Below are positions 61,103-64,000 of a stretch of 64,000 nucleotides of DNA, in pieces. Origin of the DNA: Paenibacillus sp. 37 (GTDB lineage Bacteria; Bacillota; Bacilli; Paenibacillales; Paenibacillaceae); the NCBI RefSeq assembly GCF_008386395.1, contig NZ_CP043761.1, forward strand, positions 1,426,001 through 1,490,000, read 5' to 3'. Within the stretch, counting starts at the first letter, position 1. Every line of letters starts with the position of its first letter. The notes under the pieces were generated by a model. It worked only from the letters and a program-made list of their open reading frames with translations, made no database searches and had not been told where the DNA came from. Position numbers and translations under genes: made by a program.

Positions 61103-63385
61103 ATGAAATCTTTATCCGTGTTTTTCAAGGATGTGGGATCGGCCGTGAGAAACCCGAAGGTGTTGATCCCTGTTATTGCAATAATGTTCATACCGATCCT
61201 ATATAGTGGCATCTATCTGGCAGCCTATTGGGACCCGTATGGTCATGTGGATGAGATGCCGGTTGCCGTTGTCAATCTGGATAAAGGCGCTGAGCTGGAG
61301 GGCAAATCCCTCCATGTGGGTAGTGATCTGGTGGATGAACTGAAGAAAAATGCCGATTTCAAATGGGATTTTGTCAGTGCGAGTCAAGCCAAAGAAGGCA
61401 TGAGTAATGACAAATATTATATGCAAATTACGATTCCGGAGAACTTCTCATCCCAAGCAACAACATTGCTCGATGACAAGCCGGAGCCGGCTGATCTGAT
61501 CTATGAACCAAACGGCAATTACAGTTTTGTCGGTGCACAGATCGGTAAGACCGCTATTAAGGACCTGAAAGCAAAAGTCTCAGCCAAAGTAACGGAATCC
61601 TATGCAGAAACATTGCTCGACAAGTTCTCCGAAGTATCGGATGGCTTGGCTGAGGCAGGTGATGGGGCGGGTGAACTGAATACCGGCGCAGGCAAACTGG
61701 ATGATGGTGCTGTTAAGCTTAAGGATAACCTGGCGAAGCTTGCATCAGGAACGCTTGAACTTCAGGAAGGACTTTCTCCATTAAGTGATGGTGTTAACGC
61801 GCTGCATACAGGGGCAACCAAGCTTGAAAGTGGAACATCGAATCTTGTATCCGGTCTGCAACAGCTTCAGGCAGCTGCTTCGAGCCAGCTTCAGAGCGGA
61901 GCAGATCAGTTGAAGGATGGCAGCGCCAAGTTGGAAACCGGACTCCAGTCTTCACTGGATGGCACAAGTAAGCTGCAGGCTGGCCTGAAATCGTCAGAAC
62001 AGGGCAGTGCGAAGCTGTCGGATGGTCTGCAAAGTGCCGTTCAGGGCAGCGGGACACTGGCAACAGGCTTGCAATCGGCTGTAGATGGCAGCTCCAAGGT
62101 TGCTGATGGTGCACAGGGCGTAGCCGTCGGATTGAAACAGCTTGCTGCATCGAACCCCGAACTGGCCGAAAATGCGGATGTACAGAAACTGCTTGCGGCA
62201 AGTGAAGCTGTTGCGGATGGCAGTGCACAACTGCATGAAAGCGAGCAGAAACTTGCGCAGGGTGCAGATCAGCTGCATCAGGGTAACCAGCAACTGGCTG
62301 CGGGCGCAACCGAGCTTCATGGAGGTCAGGAGCAACTTCTGGCTGGTGCGAACCAACTGGTAGATGGTCAGCAGCAATTACTAGCTGGTGCCGGACAGCT
62401 TAGTCAAGGAGGAGCGAAGCTCTCCGATGGTCTGAAGCAGTTCAGCGGCAAATTGGGTGATGCTGCAAGTGGCGGTACATTGCTTGCAGATGGTGCCAAG
62501 CAGCTGGGCTCAGGGACAACGGCTTTGCAAACGGGTGTAGGTAAACTCAGTGGTGGCGTTAATTCACTAACCGATGGTTCCAAGCAACTGGGTGATGGCG
62601 CTGGCAAACTGGCTGACGGTCTTACCGAGCTAAAAGATGGCTCAGGTGAACTGGCAACCAAGCTGAATGATGCCGCTCAGAAAACATCTGAAGTTAAGAA
62701 AACGGATGATGTGGTGAACATGTTCGCTGAACCTGTAAACTCCTCGGAGAACACAGCAGAGAACGTGAGCAATTATGGTACAGGATTGACACCGTTCTTC
62801 CTGTCGATTGGTCTGTTTGTGGGATCATTGATTTCCACGATTGTATTGAAAATGCGGGAAACGTCCGTACCGGGTGCAACAGGCTGGAATCGTTTTGTCA
62901 GCCGGACACTGGTATTTGGCTCCGTGAGTATTTTCCAATCGGTTATTGTGGCAAGTTTCATGTTATATGGTCTTGGACTGGAGACGCACAGCGTAGGGCT
63001 GTTCTATCTGTTTACCATTATTACAGGGCTGACCTTCATGTTGATCGTTCAGGCACTTGTAACCTGGCTGGATCTGCCTGGACGTTATGTTGTCATTCTG
63101 CTTCTGGTCTTCCAGCTTGCGGCTAGTGCAGGGACCTTCCCGGTAGAACTGATTCCATCATGGCTTCAAGCATTTAGCCCTTGGTTGCCAATGACACACA
63201 GCATTATGGGCTTCAAAGCCGTGGTATCGAGTGGTAATCTAGATGTGATGTGGCATCAGGCAGGAATTCTTAGCATCTATGCAGGTGTATCCATCCTGCT
63301 GACGCTTGCTTACTTCCTTTGGAATGGCAGACGTCCGAAAAAAGAAGTCGAACAGGCTGATTCTGGTCAAGTTGTGACGGCATAA
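61103..63385 (+). CDS. YhgE/Pip-family membrane protein (ABC-2-like)
   Basis: 760 residues. A first membrane segment (VLIPVIAIMFIPILYSGIYL) is followed by a long outer domain, then about five membrane segments in the last 200 residues (FFLSIGLFVGSLISTIVLKM, FTIITGLTFMLIVQALVTWL and others). Between them some 400 residues form heptad-like repeats of the pattern L-x-x-G-x-x-x-L-x-x-G (QLAAGATELHGGQEQLLAGA), a long coiled, needle-like structure. Members act in phage reception (Pip of lactococci), type VII secretion or drug export. Start 61103 has AAGGGGAG upstream; earlier in-frame codons lack one. Under the upstream TetR gene. Confidence 0.9.
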   Translation: MKSLSVFFKDVGSAVRNPKVLIPVIAIMFIPILYSGIYLAAYWDPYGHVDEMPVAVVNLDKGAELEGKSLHVGSDLVDELKKNADFKWDFVSASQAKEGMSNDKYYMQITIPENFSSQATTLLDDKPEPADLIYEPNGNYSFVGAQIGKTAIKDLKAKVSAKVTESYAETLLDKFSEVSDGLAEAGDGAGELNTGAGKLDDGAVKLKDNLAKLASGTLELQEGLSPLSDGVNALHTGATKLESGTSNLVSGLQQLQAAASSQLQSGADQLKDGSAKLETGLQSSLDGTSKLQAGLKSSEQGSAKLSDGLQSAVQGSGTLATGLQSAVDGSSKVADGAQGVAVGLKQLAASNPELAENADVQKLLAASEAVADGSAQLHESEQKLAQGADQLHQGNQQLAAGATELHGGQEQLLAGANQLVDGQQQLLAGAGQLSQGGAKLSDGLKQFSGKLGDAASGGTLLADGAKQLGSGTTALQTGVGKLSGGVNSLTDGSKQLGDGAGKLADGLTELKDGSGELATKLNDAAQKTSEVKKTDDVVNMFAEPVNSSENTAENVSNYGTGLTPFFLSIGLFVGSLISTIVLKMRETSVPGATGWNRFVSRTLVFGSVSIFQSVIVASFMLYGLGLETHSVGLFYLFTIITGLTFMLIVQALVTWLDLPGRYVVILLLVFQLAASAGTFPVELIPSWLQAFSPWLPMTHSIMGFKAVVSSGNLDVMWHQAGILSIYAGVSILLTLAYFLWNGRRPKKEVEQADSGQVVTA

Positions 63386-63476
63386 GTCGAACCTGATCTT
63401 CAGCAGGGTCATATTTTTGAAAAAAAACTTTATTTTCTTGTAGTGAAATTATGCAATATAGTAGTCAAATAGTGCA

Positions 63477-63515
63477 AATAGCCTGTGACCCCAAAAAGGG
63501 GTTGCAGGCTATTTT
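63477..63515 (+). terminator. Intrinsic terminator after the YhgE-like gene
   Basis: AATAGCCTG-T-GACCCC pairs with GGGGTT-G-CAGGCTATT around A5, with T4 after it. Confidence 0.88.
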
Positions 63516-64000
63516 GTATACAAATGCATAGAGAAGTAAAGTTTCGCTGGCTTAAGCAGTGAAAATTTGGTGGGATTATGGATAAACCTAGGCTGTACAT
63601 GGAACGATTTTCTTCTGTCAGCAATTTAATTCAGTTGTACTCTGGCTTAAAAAGTGTATAATTATTCGAAAAAGAGATGAATTTAAACGTCACTACTGTA
63701 AAGCTGTACTGCAAAACATTTCTTATCAGAGGTATTAAAAAGTTTAAATTGCGCTGATGTTAGGTCGGTGTTAAAATAATAGAACTATATCAAAAAAACG
63801 TCGCTCCATTTCAGTAGTCGTGCCAGCGGCTGCGTGTTGATTTATACAGGCTGTTTGCCGGATCGTCCGGATCAGCTCATCTCATTTAATGGCTTCTGCC
63901 CAATAGCAGGCATTATTTTTGACAGTCTCATGCTGTCCCCTCTTCTATCTAGCAGGCTCTATCGCAAGCGAAAGGCCAGCTCCTCCCGTTTCATTGTTGC
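63516..64000. other. Terminal stretch without a recognisable gene
   Basis: About 485 bases, AT-rich up to 63790, then of mixed composition. No open frame with a good ribosome site, no repeat core and no RNA gene was recognised. It could be the far end of a gene or leader that continues outside the window. Confidence 0.4.

Noticed and set aside
1..64000. CRISPR array, tRNA or rRNA genes, insertion sequences with transposase
   Set aside because: No regularly spaced repeats, no cloverleaf or rRNA sequence, and no transposase reading frame were found on either strand.

Overview
The window looks like chromosome of a Paenibacillus-type member of the Bacillales. This rests on Gram-positive ribosome-binding sites, PBSX-type (Xkd) tail genes, a SleB-family cell-wall hydrolase, a UgtP-like glycolipid glucosyltransferase, a CIRCE heat-shock operator, many LysM domains and a DUF4127 protein. 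It is an inference from gene content, not from a marker gene.

Layout. (1) 1-3.4 kb: the 3' part of proS and a secreted 5'-nucleotidase with a LysM tail. (2) 3.6-5.7 kb: a phage-type control unit of an ImmA/IrrE protease and an XRE repressor on the minus strand, facing an ArpU-family activator on the plus strand. (3) 5.8-14.4 kb: ordinary cellular genes, including a two-component system, an FMN reductase with two VOC-fold proteins, a DUF4127 protein and small membrane proteins. (4) 14.8-41.5 kb: a large contractile-tail locus. It holds two complete PBSX-like tail modules in tandem (14.8-26.9 and 26.9-38.1 kb). Each runs tail terminator, small protein, sheath, tube, frameshifted chaperone, tape measure, XkdP, Q, R, S, T, U and fibre genes. 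One holin and one GH25 lysin follow. No terminase, portal, capsid, integrase or replication gene is present, so the natural reading is a phage-tail-like bacteriocin (tailocin) locus coding for two particles with different fibres and one shared lysis cassette. Two pseudogenes lie between the second fibre set and the holin. (5) 42.4-46.3 kb: a peptide ABC importer without ATPase genes. (6) 46.4-63.4 kb: htpG behind a perfect CIRCE, a dGTPase, a luciferase-like monooxygenase, a chemoreceptor, a TRM11-like methyltransferase, a D-2-hydroxyacid dehydrogenase, ThpR, a SleB-like hydrolase, a UgtP-like enzyme, and a TetR regulator with its YhgE/Pip membrane protein.

Features not explained by genes. 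Both tail assembly chaperone genes end in the heptamer A AAA AAC followed by an overlapping -1 reading frame, which is the classic G/GT programmed frameshift. A dispersed intergenic element occurs at least five times. Its hairpin has compensatory base changes and a conserved A-G mismatch. A second structured element of about 105 nt, ending in a terminator hairpin, occurs twice: before the DUF4127 gene and before the first tail gene.

How it may work (inference). The XRE/ImmA pair would hold the tail locus silent. ArpU would switch on late expression, two tail particles with different receptor specificity would assemble, and the holin and muramidase would release them by lysis.
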